Assembly (NCBI GenBank): GCA_022266195.1 | Contig: WHVY01000001.1 | Coordinates: forward strand, 11,222,001 to 11,286,000 | DNA length: 64,000 nucleotides | DNA from: Tetranychus cinnabarinus | Lineage: Eukaryota > Arthropoda > Arachnida > Trombidiformes > Tetranychidae | Direction: 5' to 3' | Shown here: positions 57,701 through 64,000 of the stretch, piece by piece | Layout of the letters: every line of letters begins with the position of its first letter | Position numbering within the stretch: position 1 is the stretch's first letter | Position numbers and translations under genes: made by a program | Notes under the pieces: generated by a model | Told to the model about the DNA's origin: nothing | The model's input: only the letters and a program-made list of their open reading frames with translations | Databases searched by the model: none

Positions 57701-60700
57701 TAAAAATTGGCTTGTGGATTGAGTAAAGTGGATTTGAGAACATTTATTTTTTATGTTTCAAGGGCAAGGTCATTCAAGGTCATTTTCGGAAATCGCTCCT
57801 GCTTATATTAGAGGTCAATCTTAGGCCACACATTTGAAGACTTAAAATCTTACTGATTCTGTTGTGACACTCGGTGATGAACGCTGCTTGAGTTATTGAC
57901 ATTCAAGTTTCTAAAGTCATTTGAACTTTTGCTTTTTACTTGAATTCACATTTTACGCTTATCAGGACTTAATTCTAACTTTTGTGTTACCGAAATCCAT
58001 TTTCATCTGTTAAATGATAAATTTCAGTTGACAATGAATGGTCATCCAAAAATTGCTCAAAATTCAAACGAAAATTAGGATTGTTGGGCATATTTGAAAA
58101 TATAACGAAGCTCAGTTCATTTTCGTTGCTGTTGGACGTTCGATTCATTTTCAAGTTAGGTTTAACCCATCTGAACATACTGAGTATATAAAAAAGAATG
58201 TTTAACAATATTCGATTTGTATGATCCTGACAATAGTCCATTTTCCAAAAATTAAGAGTCAAAGTTACCCACAAATTGTAAATTTCATTGCTCCATATTG
58301 TACATATAGTACTTTCTAATATCGCTCAATATTGACTTTTCAAATAACATTAGAAGCATTTTATGATTCAAGCAGGAATAATTATGCCAATGATGTACAC
58401 GAAGCAAGTTTGTCCAATACAGCAATACAAGTGGCTAGTCATTTCCTAGGTCATATTACTCGAGAAGAGGAAATAAACTCGTCATTCATATTCATTACAG
58501 TCAACATTATTTTAATAATAATGATAATAGTCTTTACATTGAGCCGATCAAATAACGTTAAAACATTATTACAAAGGGTTAGATTGTTTGGGTAAACAGA
58601 ACATTGATGAACAAAAAAATGAATGTTGAATCTCTCGAGATTTTTATTCCATTCACTTAACCAATTGCAATTATATTTACATTAATGATTTTTTGTAAAA
58701 ATTCATTGCCCTGAAATGCAATTTTGGAAAGCAAATACTAAAGAAATGATAAAATAAAAAGTTTACTCTTCAAGTGTAAATCAATGGGTAAATTTGTGAG
58801 AGAGTAAAAAATGTATTCAATGTTTTTCCGTGTAATGTTGAATTTAGTGTTCATCACTTTCATGGAAAAAATTGAAACAAATGGCAAAAGTTTGAATAAA
58901 AATCAATCGATTTAATCATCACTTTTGTTTTTCTTTCCCTGAAAGCTGTTCAAATCATTGGCTGGAAAAGATATTCAAGATTTGCATAAAAATGTTATCA
59001 AAGTGTTTTCACTGAGCCATCATTATCAGGATAAAAATGAGTATAATGGTTGAGGAAACTCCTTCTGTGGACATTTGCTTTGAATATAAAAAGTTGAAAT
59101 ATGAGGATAATGATGATGAGAATGGATGATGAATAGATGGACAGAGTATATTGATGGTGAAATGGCAAGAACAAAGTTGATTTATCAATTCCAAGTGGAA
59201 AGTTGTCCTTATTTTTGCGCTTCACCGTAAAACTGACAAACGATGAATTGAAAAGTACAATTTTCAAGATTAATCAGAACTTTTCAGTTTTTTTCAAAGC
59301 TTTCCTAACTTGAAGCTTCAATCTTAACTTTACATGTCAACAGGAAAACAAAAGATTTTGAAAATGAAGCAACCATGAAAAATTAACTTTAAAATCATTT
59401 TTTTCCTTCTCTCAACCTCATGGTCATCATTGGAATCATGATCATGAAAATGAGAACAAATGGCAAGTTTTATTCAACAGAAAAAAAAGTTTACTTCACT
59501 TGCATACATTGGAATAAATAATGAATTTAATTTTGACAGAAGAGAATCTTTTTGCTGGGCAAAAATTTTCTCCACTTTTTTCACCAGCATTTCAATGCAT
59601 TGGAATTAATCAGATAATAAAATCAATGTTTCATGTTTAAAATGATACATTTAGTTGACAGTTTTTTTCAGTTTCAATAAAACTCTCGTCGGATTAATCG
59701 ATGAACAGGAGAAATAGTTTTTTTCTTTGAAATCAAATTGAAACATGAAATTGTTCAAGAGGTTTAGTTGACTGTTGGAAGTAGATTTATCATTATATTT
59801 GGATAAATTATTTGAATTTGGATTCAAGCTTAACTTTAACTTTTCAAGCTATTATTACCTTTTCATTTTGAGCTTTCTTTTGTTGCTTAAACATTACCTT
59901 TGGTTAAAGTTATTGCGACAAGTTTACAAGATGAATTGATTCACTTGTATTCACTTGTACATTGAATATCGATAACACATGATCGATCTGTTTCTTTACT
60001 GTTTCATGGAAAGTTTAACTTGGAAAAATAATGACAAAGATAATAATAGATTATAGCAGCTTCTTATTTGTCTTGATTGTGTTTCTTTGGATAAAACATT
60101 TGAATAGTTTCTGGTTACTTTGCGTTCGATATTTTTTCATGTTCATCTTAAAGGATTGTCGAGTTATCAAATGAATTATGAAATTTCAAGTTGGATTGAA
60201 TCCCAAGAAATTTTATTTCCACAAAAAAAATAATGTCAAGTTAACAATGTAAGGCATCTTAGAGTTGCTTAGCAGTAGGGATTTAAGCTCTATTATTGAT
60301 TGGCAAGCTTTAGGTTAGATTAGGTTAAGTTTGGTTTTAATGAACAACCCGTTTAAGGTAAAAACGACTCAATTAGATTAATCATTGCTCATGGTTCTGT
60401 CACATTCCGAAGTTGAGAAATAATTGAAATTAACTGAAGTCAAAAAATTTTATTTGCTTAACTCATAATGAGTTAAAAGCTTTATTTAACCCTCCGTTGC
60501 TACTCTTAAAAAAAGTCACAAATATTCTACTCTTGAGACAAAACTGTCCGTAGCCTTAACTGTAGTAAAAACAAATGAGAGCTAAAAGTTGTAAAATGGG
60601 GGGTGGCAATGACCCTGCCCCTAACCATTGACCAAAATTTTGTTTCTTATTTTTTATTGCTTTTTCAGTCTTCTCACTTTACTTCTGTCTTTTTGCTTTT

Positions 60701-62540
60701 TCTCAATTTAGTAAAATTTCAAGTTGCTCTACAAATGTAGTTACTTATACCAAAATTTGCATATTTCAGAATTTTCAATGCTTTCTTATTCTGAAACCGC
60801 AATAGACTTTGAGATCGTGTTTGTTGGATCTTTTTCAGAATATTTGAATCTAATGAAATATGCAATCAAAATTTGGGGACAAATTACGAATTAGTTATTA
60901 TGTAATTTTCAATTCTTTCAAATAACGATTGTTTTCTCTATTGTAAGGCTTAATCTGGATACCAATATATTCGTTTTACAGTGATATAAATCAAACCGCA
61001 ATAGACTTTTAAAAAAGGCTCGTATAATCTTGTAGGGCATGATCTATACTAACATAATCCGAAATCAAAAATTGGTGACAAGTCAACGATTTTAATTGAA
61101 TTGGATTTTTTAATTTCATTAGTTTTCATTGTTCGAACTGTTTGGGTAAGAAGAAGTTAAAAAACTGAATCATGTCAATGTAACTTAGAAAGTTGAAACC
61201 ATCATAAAAAATGGTCAAACCAAAAAAGTTTTGTTTGACCTTTGTTCTCTCCTTCTAACCAGCTTTACTTTTTCCTATGGAAAGGCTTGTATAAGCTATT
61301 GATGAAAGTTTTTTCAAAAAGCAATAAAGTGGCAAAAAAGTATTTTATTGCTTTGTAGCGTTAGCAATGCATTTCAGCAAAACTACTCTTAGACTTTTGT
61401 GTCTCTAACCGGTTCGATCGACGTTTATATTAATATTACAGGTGCATTGTTAGGTTCTTATTCTTCATTTTTTAGATATAGATGCTCATATCAGTGATTG
61501 ACAATGTTAAGAAGCCAGAAGTTTCTAACTTCAAAGGTTTTGCTTTTATTAGTGTTCAAAAATTATTTTGGACAAAAAAGTCTAAGAGTAGCAACGGAGG
61601 GTTAAACATCAGCTGCGTCTTATCAAATACAGTCAATGTCTTGTTACCGATAATAATAAAAGTTTGCCAACAATTTAAGGAAAATAATTGTTCCATTATT
61701 ACAATTGAAGTTTTCTCATGAAAAATTACTGTTTAGATTGTTCTTTCATGGAAATTTTCAACCTGAATCTTTATTTTAATGAATGCAAAGAAAATTGAAT
61801 TCAATAGTCTTTATGTGAATTGAAAGACTTTATTAGATTTCCTATGTAATTGGAGTTTTTGCTTTCAAATTATCTGATTATTTGTTTTCTCATTTAAAAA
61901 GTTAAGCAAATCTTGGCTTACCTTTTGGTAAAGGCAGGTAAACATTTAGATAGAGACAATCTTCACTTTGATTGGATAAATGTGGGATTATCCTTGAAAA
62001 GTAGCCATAATTTCCTCTCATGAGATTTTCATTTGAAGGTGAATCCTTAATGTTACCCTGAGCATCAAAGGCTTTGGGTAACTTTTGTGGACACACTGGC
62101 TGGTAATGGTTAACCAGTCGAGTCCCACGCCAATGAGCTGGTGTCACTGGAGGCATGAAGCGCAGCGAGTTGACTGGTGGTGCAGCATAAGGTACTCCAA
62201 GAAAGGCTTCAACTGAATTCAACAGACGATAACCTTTCAAAGGTGATTCAGGTGTTCTGTCCGAGGCAACATTTTCACTTGAAGAGGGCGACTGTAAAGA
62301 TGATGGTGAAGAACCTGGTGAGGCAGGTGAAGACACTGAAGTAGTTGAACTGGGTGATGATGAGGGTGAAAGTGATATAAGTATGCCTTGAAGGAAACCA
62401 TACTTAGTCTTCACCTTCCTGGGTGACAAAAGTTTATCAAATTCATTACTATCAACATTTGGCTCGTTGACCGAATCACAATTAATCCAAATTGAAGTTG
62501 ATGAAAGGTAAAACATGATGACAAAAAGTTGACCTTTCAT
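11538..62540 (-). CDS. Nlg: Neuroligin, complete coding sequence (1088 aa, 8 coding exons)
   Basis: Exons, all minus strand: 61922-62540, 20044-20190, 18985-19173, 17239-17852, 16734-16973, 16440-16630, 16266-16360 and 11538-12709; every junction is GT-AG and in phase. The product is a type I membrane adhesion protein of the cholinesterase-like family, expected on the postsynaptic side, where family members bind neurexin. Order: signal peptide (about 1-20), esterase-like domain (about 45-735; EAFLGVPYAAPP, EDCLYLNVY, HGESY, GNHGLMD, GHSRG, FDKVILMSGSALSSWA, GCVHGDELPYLFG, WVNFVKFGNPN), Ser-rich stalk, one membrane span (about 842-869, in an STALSLTIAIG block very like vertebrate YSTELSVTIAVG), then a cytoplasmic tail of about 219 residues. 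HGES and the other blocks are closer to arthropod than vertebrate neuroligins. Introns in order from the start are 41731, 870, 1132, 265, 103, 79 and 3556 bp. The symbol names the family; which arthropod paralogue it is cannot be told. Confidence 0.92.
12710..16265 (-). other. Neuroligin intron 7 (3.6 kb)
   Basis: Lies between the short 16266-16360 exon and the last coding exon. It holds one recognisable mobile element (13371-13669), a GAA-rich tract near 14304-14347, purine-rich GA tracts near 15640-15760, and one copy of the CTGGGAGT motif at 14017. Open frames in this stretch are low complexity, and I see no nested gene. Confidence 0.6.
13371..13669. mobile_element. pogo/Tigger-like MITE with TA target duplications
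   Basis: Perfect 30-bp inverted repeats, counting the TA duplications, at 13371-13400 and 13640-13669. The element proper is 13373-13667 (295 bp), begins CAGTAAGCTACC and ends with its reverse complement, and is flanked by TA on both sides. CAGT ends with TA duplication fit the pogo branch of the Tc1/mariner superfamily. No transposase is present, so it is non-autonomous. The right end carries an extra tandem copy of the 16-bp subterminal unit (13628-13643 and 13644-13659). Confidence 0.85.
17085..17163. repeat. CCAAAA-rich low-complexity tract in a short neuroligin intron
   Basis: Repeated ACCAAAA/AACCAAA words on the plus strand, so the neuroligin pre-mRNA carries a G- and U-rich run (GGTTTT-like) inside the 265-bp intron 16974-17238. 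Confidence 0.75.
17239..17852 (-). CDS. Nlg: Neuroligin exon with a Ser/Asn-rich insertion inside the esterase domain
   Basis: Encodes residues 320-523. It opens with LFDKVILMSGSALSSWA and a second Cys loop (Cys354 and Cys365). Residues about 411-470 form an extra Ser/His/Asn-rich segment with runs of asparagine, encoded by AT-rich triplet repeats near 17420-17465. The fold resumes at PYQLMFGVTRVEA, where Glu487 sits at the position of the catalytic acid of cholinesterases. Vertebrate neuroligins have only a short loop here, so about 60 residues are lineage-specific. Confidence 0.9.
18985..19173 (-). CDS. Nlg: Neuroligin exon with the nucleophile-elbow motif GHSRG
   Basis: Encodes residues 257-318, including GNHGLMDIIAALHWIHDNI and NVTLVGHSRGAAFVNLLM. 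The elbow reads Gly-His-Ser-Arg-Gly with Ser302 (codon at 19034-19036). Vertebrate neuroligins have a glycine here (GSGAG), and as I recall fly and other insect ones read GHGTG. The previous exon (20044-20190) carries HGESYNWGSG, where active cholinesterases have a triple glycine. Confidence 0.9.
20191..29390 (-). other. Neuroligin intron 1, 3' part: no gene recognised
   Basis: AT-rich intron sequence with no exon, RNA gene or element end that I can support. It contains a diverged direct duplication at 21761-21880, five copies of CTGGGAGT (22927, 27110, 27378, 28142 and, only partly matching, 22944) and a short hairpin at 29301-29328. Open frames here are below 115 codons and low complexity. 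Confidence 0.5.
21761..21880. repeat. Imperfect tandem duplication, about 43-bp units, 77-bp period
   Basis: The unit starting near 21761 (AGTTCGATTTGCAAAAGAAA) recurs near 21838 (AGTTCGATCTGTGAAAGAAA), each followed by a matching TTCTCAAG/TTTTCGAG stretch. Similarity is about three quarters by eye. No function is implied. Confidence 0.55.
29391..30258. mobile_element. Compositionally distinct segment left of the LINE ORF1 relic
   Basis: CpG-containing blocks stand out at 29396-29435 (AGCGGCGTAG, CGTCGCG) and 30070-30105 (AGCGTGCGCC, GCGTTTCGC), unlike the surrounding intron. Inside, AGATGGTAGAAATGG recurs with about a 149-bp period (near 29712 and 29861). This may be the 5' untranslated part of the non-LTR element that follows, or a separate relic whose two CpG blocks are degenerate inverted ends; I cannot decide. 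Confidence 0.4.
30259..31112 (+). pseudogene. Non-LTR retrotransposon ORF1 (gag-like) relic with CCHC zinc knuckles
   Basis: Begins at ATG 30259, with an acidic then Lys-rich region to a TAG at 30601-30603. Coding similarity goes on in other frames with at least one frameshift and a TAA at about 30803. The last part reads VCDYFKIIQCHRCWRFG, then CEYCAQMHTTQC and LCINCNQKGHSAKP, a pair of Cys/His knuckles preceded by the dYxxxxQCxRCxxFG pattern typical of ORF1 in Jockey, R1, I and CR1-type LINEs. The usual His after FG is Cys here. No reverse transcriptase follows. It lies inside neuroligin intron 1, antisense to that gene. Confidence 0.7.
31297..31455. repeat. GACCTT-family repeat, left copy
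   Basis: Contains ATGACCTTGGATGTCCTTGACCTTG with a following ATATCGGCGAAATTTG stretch. It aligns in the same orientation with 32041-32200 over about 160 bp at roughly two thirds identity by eye. Confidence 0.6.
31580..31985 (-). pseudogene. Degenerate DDE transposase (Tc1/mariner-like) relic
   Basis: On the minus strand, broken frames read VWCAEGP, then FWFQQDGANSHC (about 31725-31775), then HISRRAEIDCPEFP and LIPLDFYLCGYL (about 31595-31690). This matches the arthropod DDE transposase pattern FQQDGAPPH...RWIGRRG...WPxRSPDLxPLDFxLWGYL. Several stop codons and frameshifts make it dead. It is flanked by the diverged direct repeats at 31297-31455 and 32041-32200, which may belong to the same element. 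Confidence 0.65.
32015..32200. repeat. GACCTT-family repeat, right copy
   Basis: Preceded by CAGAGGTTAAATAACG, then ATGACCTTGAATCACCTTG and ATATCGCCCAAATTT. Related sequences occur at 47738-47965, 48410-48650 and 57765-57830, so this is a small dispersed repeat family in this intron. Confidence 0.6.
32231..39940 (-). other. Neuroligin intron 1, middle part: no gene recognised
   Basis: AT-rich sequence with many stops on both strands. The only structures I can support are the tandem duplication at 38490-38830 and the CTGGGAGT copies at 38297, 38924 and 38938 (the last two an inverted pair). Confidence 0.45.
38490..38830. repeat. Two-unit imperfect tandem duplication
   Basis: First unit about 38490-38690: CTGGAAAACTTTG, ATTGAAAGCCTTTTAATAAG, AAATTGTCAC, then GAGTGCGACTTTGAAGATTG. 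Second unit about 38698-38830: CTGGAAAATTTTG, ATCGAAAGTCTTTTAATGAG, GAATTGTCAC, then GAGTGCGAATTGAAGATTG. The same landmarks come in the same order, with the second unit shortened inside. Confidence 0.65.
39960..40340. other. Compositionally distinct segment, possibly an old insertion
   Basis: Unusually many CpG words for this intron (ACGCGCG, GAGCGTGGCG, AAACGCG, TCTTCGACTATCTCGTC), roughly 39970-40135, followed by sequence that again looks ordinary. It could be part of an LTR or another mobile element, but I found no convincing terminal repeat or target duplication. Confidence 0.3.
40341..44580 (-). other. Neuroligin intron 1: no gene recognised
   Basis: AT-rich intron. The 40464-40805 open frame is pyrimidine-rich low complexity with no domain. 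CTGGGAGT copies lie at 40805, 43231, 43243 and 43382; 43231-43250 is a near palindrome. Confidence 0.45.
44581..45239. promoter_or_regulatory. Homotypic cluster of ATCGAT sites: candidate intronic enhancer
   Basis: ATCGAT occurs at 44581, 44713, 44744, 44768, 44811, 44830, 44970, 45022, 45052, 45209 and 45234: 11 sites in 659 bp, where roughly 0.2 would be expected from base composition. Many are followed by T or TA, as in ATCGATTA. ATCGAT is the core bound by cut and Onecut homeodomain proteins and part of the DRE/BEAF-type TATCGATA word. Its place in the large first intron of a neuronal gene suggests an enhancer, but that is inference. Confidence 0.5.
47738..47965. repeat. Inverted-repeat element of the GACCTT family
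   Basis: Left end CAAGGTCATTCAGTTATTTGACCTC near 47740 is mirrored on the right by GAGGTCAAATAACAG and TGAATGACCTTGAG near 47930-47960. The roughly 230-bp unit with imperfect inverted ends resembles a small MITE, and sequence right of it resembles the repeats around the DDE relic. Confidence 0.55.
48410..48650. repeat. Second, more degenerate GACCTT-family inverted-repeat copy
   Basis: Left part near 48412 (CAAGGTTATTCAAGG, CATTATTTGATCTGC) and right part near 48618-48645 (GAGAGGTGAAATAACGAGC) correspond to the ends of the 47738-47965 unit with many changes. Confidence 0.4.
50949..52017. mobile_element. Solo LTR of an LTR retrotransposon (1069 bp)
   Basis: Starts TGTTGGTT at 50949 and ends AACCAACA at 52017, an 8-bp perfect inverted terminus with the TG...CA ends of LTRs. 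It is flanked by the 5-bp direct repeat GTGTG at 50944-50948 and 52018-52022. The interior has no coding frame and differs in texture from the surrounding intron, with AATAAA words in both directions. No internal retroelement sequence adjoins it, so a solo LTR left by recombination is the simplest reading. Orientation is not certain. Confidence 0.7.
52023..57759 (-). other. Neuroligin intron 1: no gene recognised
   Basis: AT-rich sequence. It contains CTGGGAGT copies at 52984, 53255 and (reverse) 56566. Open frames such as 53224-53442 and 55358-55645 are low complexity or overlap one another in different frames. Confidence 0.4.
57765..57830. repeat. GACCTT-family fragment
   Basis: CAAGGTCATTCAAGGTCATT followed by AGAGGTCAATC; it matches the ends of the 47738-47965 repeat and lies just left of an unexplained coding-like stretch. 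Confidence 0.45.
58190..58595 (+). pseudogene. Unrecognised coding-like relic with a C-terminal membrane segment
   Basis: An open frame ends at TAA 58593-58595 and has no ATG start; the same frame stays coding-like upstream across one TAA at about 58317. Codon use is more varied than in the surrounding intron. The C-terminal part has a charged stretch (HITREEEINSS), a hydrophobic segment of about 20 residues and a short basic tail. That layout fits the end of a membrane protein, for example an envelope-like relic of a retroelement or a displaced gene fragment, but I cannot name a family. Confidence 0.25.
60490..61601. mobile_element. piggyBac-like non-autonomous element with TTAA target duplications
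   Basis: Perfect 19-bp terminal inverted repeats beginning CCCTCCGTTGC at 60490-60508 and ending GCAACGGAGGG at 61583-61601. Both are flanked by TTAA (60486-60489 and 61602-61605). CCC...GGG ends with TTAA duplication are diagnostic of the piggyBac superfamily. At 1112 bp it carries no transposase. A subterminal inverted copy of the end (CTACTCTTAGACTTTT) lies near 61383, and an internal segment starting AAACCGCAATAGACTTT is duplicated near 60797 and 60993. Confidence 0.85.
61922..62540 (-). CDS. Nlg: Neuroligin first coding exon: signal peptide and start of the esterase domain
   Basis: Starts at ATG 62540 (MKGQLFVIMFYLSS), with a hydrophobic signal peptide ending near residue 20. The open frame extends a few codons upstream, but only through a TTG. 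Residues 45-54 (KTKYGFLQGI) begin the esterase fold; residues 56-100 are a Ser/Pro-rich insertion; then come VEAFLGVPYAAPP, VCPQ (Cys140) and SEDCLYLN (Cys195), the first conserved disulfide pair. It ends at a G/GTAAGC donor in phase 1 and joins the exon at 20190, giving LPLPKGDSDKKLPVMVFIHG. Confidence 0.9.
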
Positions 62541-64000
62541 GATAAAAGCACGAATCAAGAAAAAAGTTGAAAAAATGTCAATTCACCAAACACACTTCAC
62601 AATCACATTGAGAAATCCCATGTAAATGATGATGAAAAAAGCGTTGAACTTTAAATTGATTAGCAATCCAAGGATTGAGCTTACATTTGAAAACATTAAC
62701 CTTTACCTTTGAACAATAAACAGCTCGACAAAAAAGCTTTACAACTTGAAATGTTCATATCGTTGAGTTAAAGATGGTAAAGAGAGCAAAAAATATGATG
62801 ATAATGATGATGATCAAGAGAAGAACATTTTTTTTCCTTTTCATTAATTTTACTTATTCCATCTAATATTTCCTTCTTCTTACCTTAATAAAGCTTAGTT
62901 TGCTTCTTGCTTTTTTATACTCTTTTTTTATCGTTTTATTAGATGTTGTTGTTGGTTGTTGATGATGATGATGATGTTACAGCAACTATTGTTAACATTT
63001 AAGGTAAAGGTAATAACGTCTTGACAAATGATTAGCTTAACATAGCTACGAAAAGAAAAGCTAAGCTCAACTAACAAACCTTCATATTTCTTTCTAATTT
63101 CATCATTCAGTGACTGAGAGAAAAGGTGAAAAATGAAAAGACGAGATGAACAGGGAATCGACAAGAATGAAAGATTTAATTTTTTCCTCTTTTTTCGATG
63201 TTCAGTTTTATCCAATGGTTTTGCAAGTTTCACTGATGTCACTAATCGTTATCGAGTCCTTCCAGTCAAAAGATCACTTTTTGGAAACATTTTCTTTTCA
63301 CATTCTTACATGAACACACATTTACATGTGAAAAAATGTTTCTACTCTTTTTTTCTGGTTGACGAAGACGAAATCAATATTATGATAATATGTTGACTTG
63401 GCATTGGCTATTTCATCAGTTTTGTATTGTATTCAATCTATTTTTGCTCTGCATTTCCCATTTGTTGAGCTTTTCAACTTTTTCCTTGATTTGTTGCCTT
63501 TCAATATTTTTTCATAACTTTTCCTTCCAATTCCAATGGTTTATTGATTGTGTGATAAAAACTTGCTTCTATGGATTCAGATTAGCGTGAAGAGAGTGAA
63601 AAAAGTGGCACATTTGAATGTAAACATTGAAAAATACATTTTTCTTTTTCTTCTTTCTTTTTTATCTATTTGTGTTTCCAAGTGAAAAAGCTATCAACAT
63701 TTACAAAGATCCTTTTCACTTGTATCCTTTTTGCATTTCAATGTTGCTGTTGGTTTGGTTTGTTGATGATGATTATGATGAGGATGAACAGTCGATGAAT
63801 GCGCTTTCAATTTACTGATGATGATGTTAATGATAGGGAAACACACAAGGATACATGAAAAGGAATGGAAACTTTTCTTTCGCTGATTTTTGTCTTCTTT
63901 ACACTGGCCAATGCACAGGATAAAATGGGAGTGAAAAAATTGGTTAAACTTGAGCTTGGAGTGAGAGAAAGGAGTGAAGATTATATCGATAAGTTTAATG
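62541..64000. promoter_or_regulatory. Neuroligin 5' flank and probable 5' UTR
   Basis: No further coding exon was recognised upstream of the ATG at 62540. The flank is AT-rich with a GAT microsatellite near 62961-62976 and pyrimidine runs. A 5' UTR exon or promoter must lie here or beyond the right edge, but no core promoter element stands out. Open frames at 63133-63818 are low complexity. Confidence 0.4.

Noticed and set aside
62541..62558. Neuroligin start at 62558
   Set aside because: The codon there is TTG on the minus strand; the first ATG is at 62540 and directly precedes the signal peptide.
1..64000. tRNA, rRNA, CRISPR array, bacterial operon signals
   Set aside because: None seen; the spliced genes with GT-AG introns and the arthropod-type proteins show nuclear eukaryotic DNA.

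Overview
This is AT-rich eukaryotic nuclear DNA with GT-AG introns. The three protein-coding genes are all arthropod-type and all lie on the minus strand. Insect-style neuroligin features (HGES in place of the esterase glycine loop, VEAFLGVPYA near the N-terminus) and the base composition suggest an arthropod, perhaps an acariform mite. The species is inferred, not proven.

Layout, left to right. (1) 1-2201: nine exons of an MFS transporter of the SLC18B1 type, with the C-terminal end cut off by the left edge. (2) 2202-4298: non-coding spacer. (3) 4299-9441, with upstream UTR exons to about 9.8 kb: a complete five-exon MOB3-type MOB kinase-activator-like gene, rebuilt here as 227 aa, starting with a 12-codon micro-exon. 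(4) About 9.8-11.5 kb: spacer with GA microsatellites and probably the neuroligin 3' UTR. (5) 11538-62540: a complete neuroligin gene, rebuilt as 8 coding exons and 1088 aa. It has a signal peptide, an esterase-like ectodomain, one membrane span and a His/Ser/Cys-rich tail. Seven of the exons lie within 9 kb (11.5-20.2 kb); the signal-peptide exon is separated from them by a 41.7 kb intron. (6) 62541-64000: 5' flank.

The neuroligin introns hold most of the unusual sequence. I find a pogo-like MITE with perfect 30-bp inverted repeats and TA duplications, a piggyBac-like non-autonomous element with TTAA duplications, a solo LTR with a 5-bp duplication, a broken non-LTR retrotransposon ORF1 with zinc knuckles, a broken DDE transposase between diverged direct repeats, and dispersed GACCTT-rich repeats. 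Two signals are not explained by these elements. One is a cluster of 11 ATCGAT sites in 659 bp (44581-45239), a candidate cut/Onecut-type enhancer. The other is a dispersed motif, CTGGGAGT, counted by eye 16 times and only in the neuroligin introns, several times as close inverted pairs.

The three genes do not form an evident pathway. MOB3 is an intracellular adaptor, neuroligin a neuronal adhesion protein, and the MFS protein a membrane transporter. No tRNA, rRNA or CRISPR array was recognised. Exon boundaries were found by reading splice sites and checking phase by hand; every intron joins in frame.
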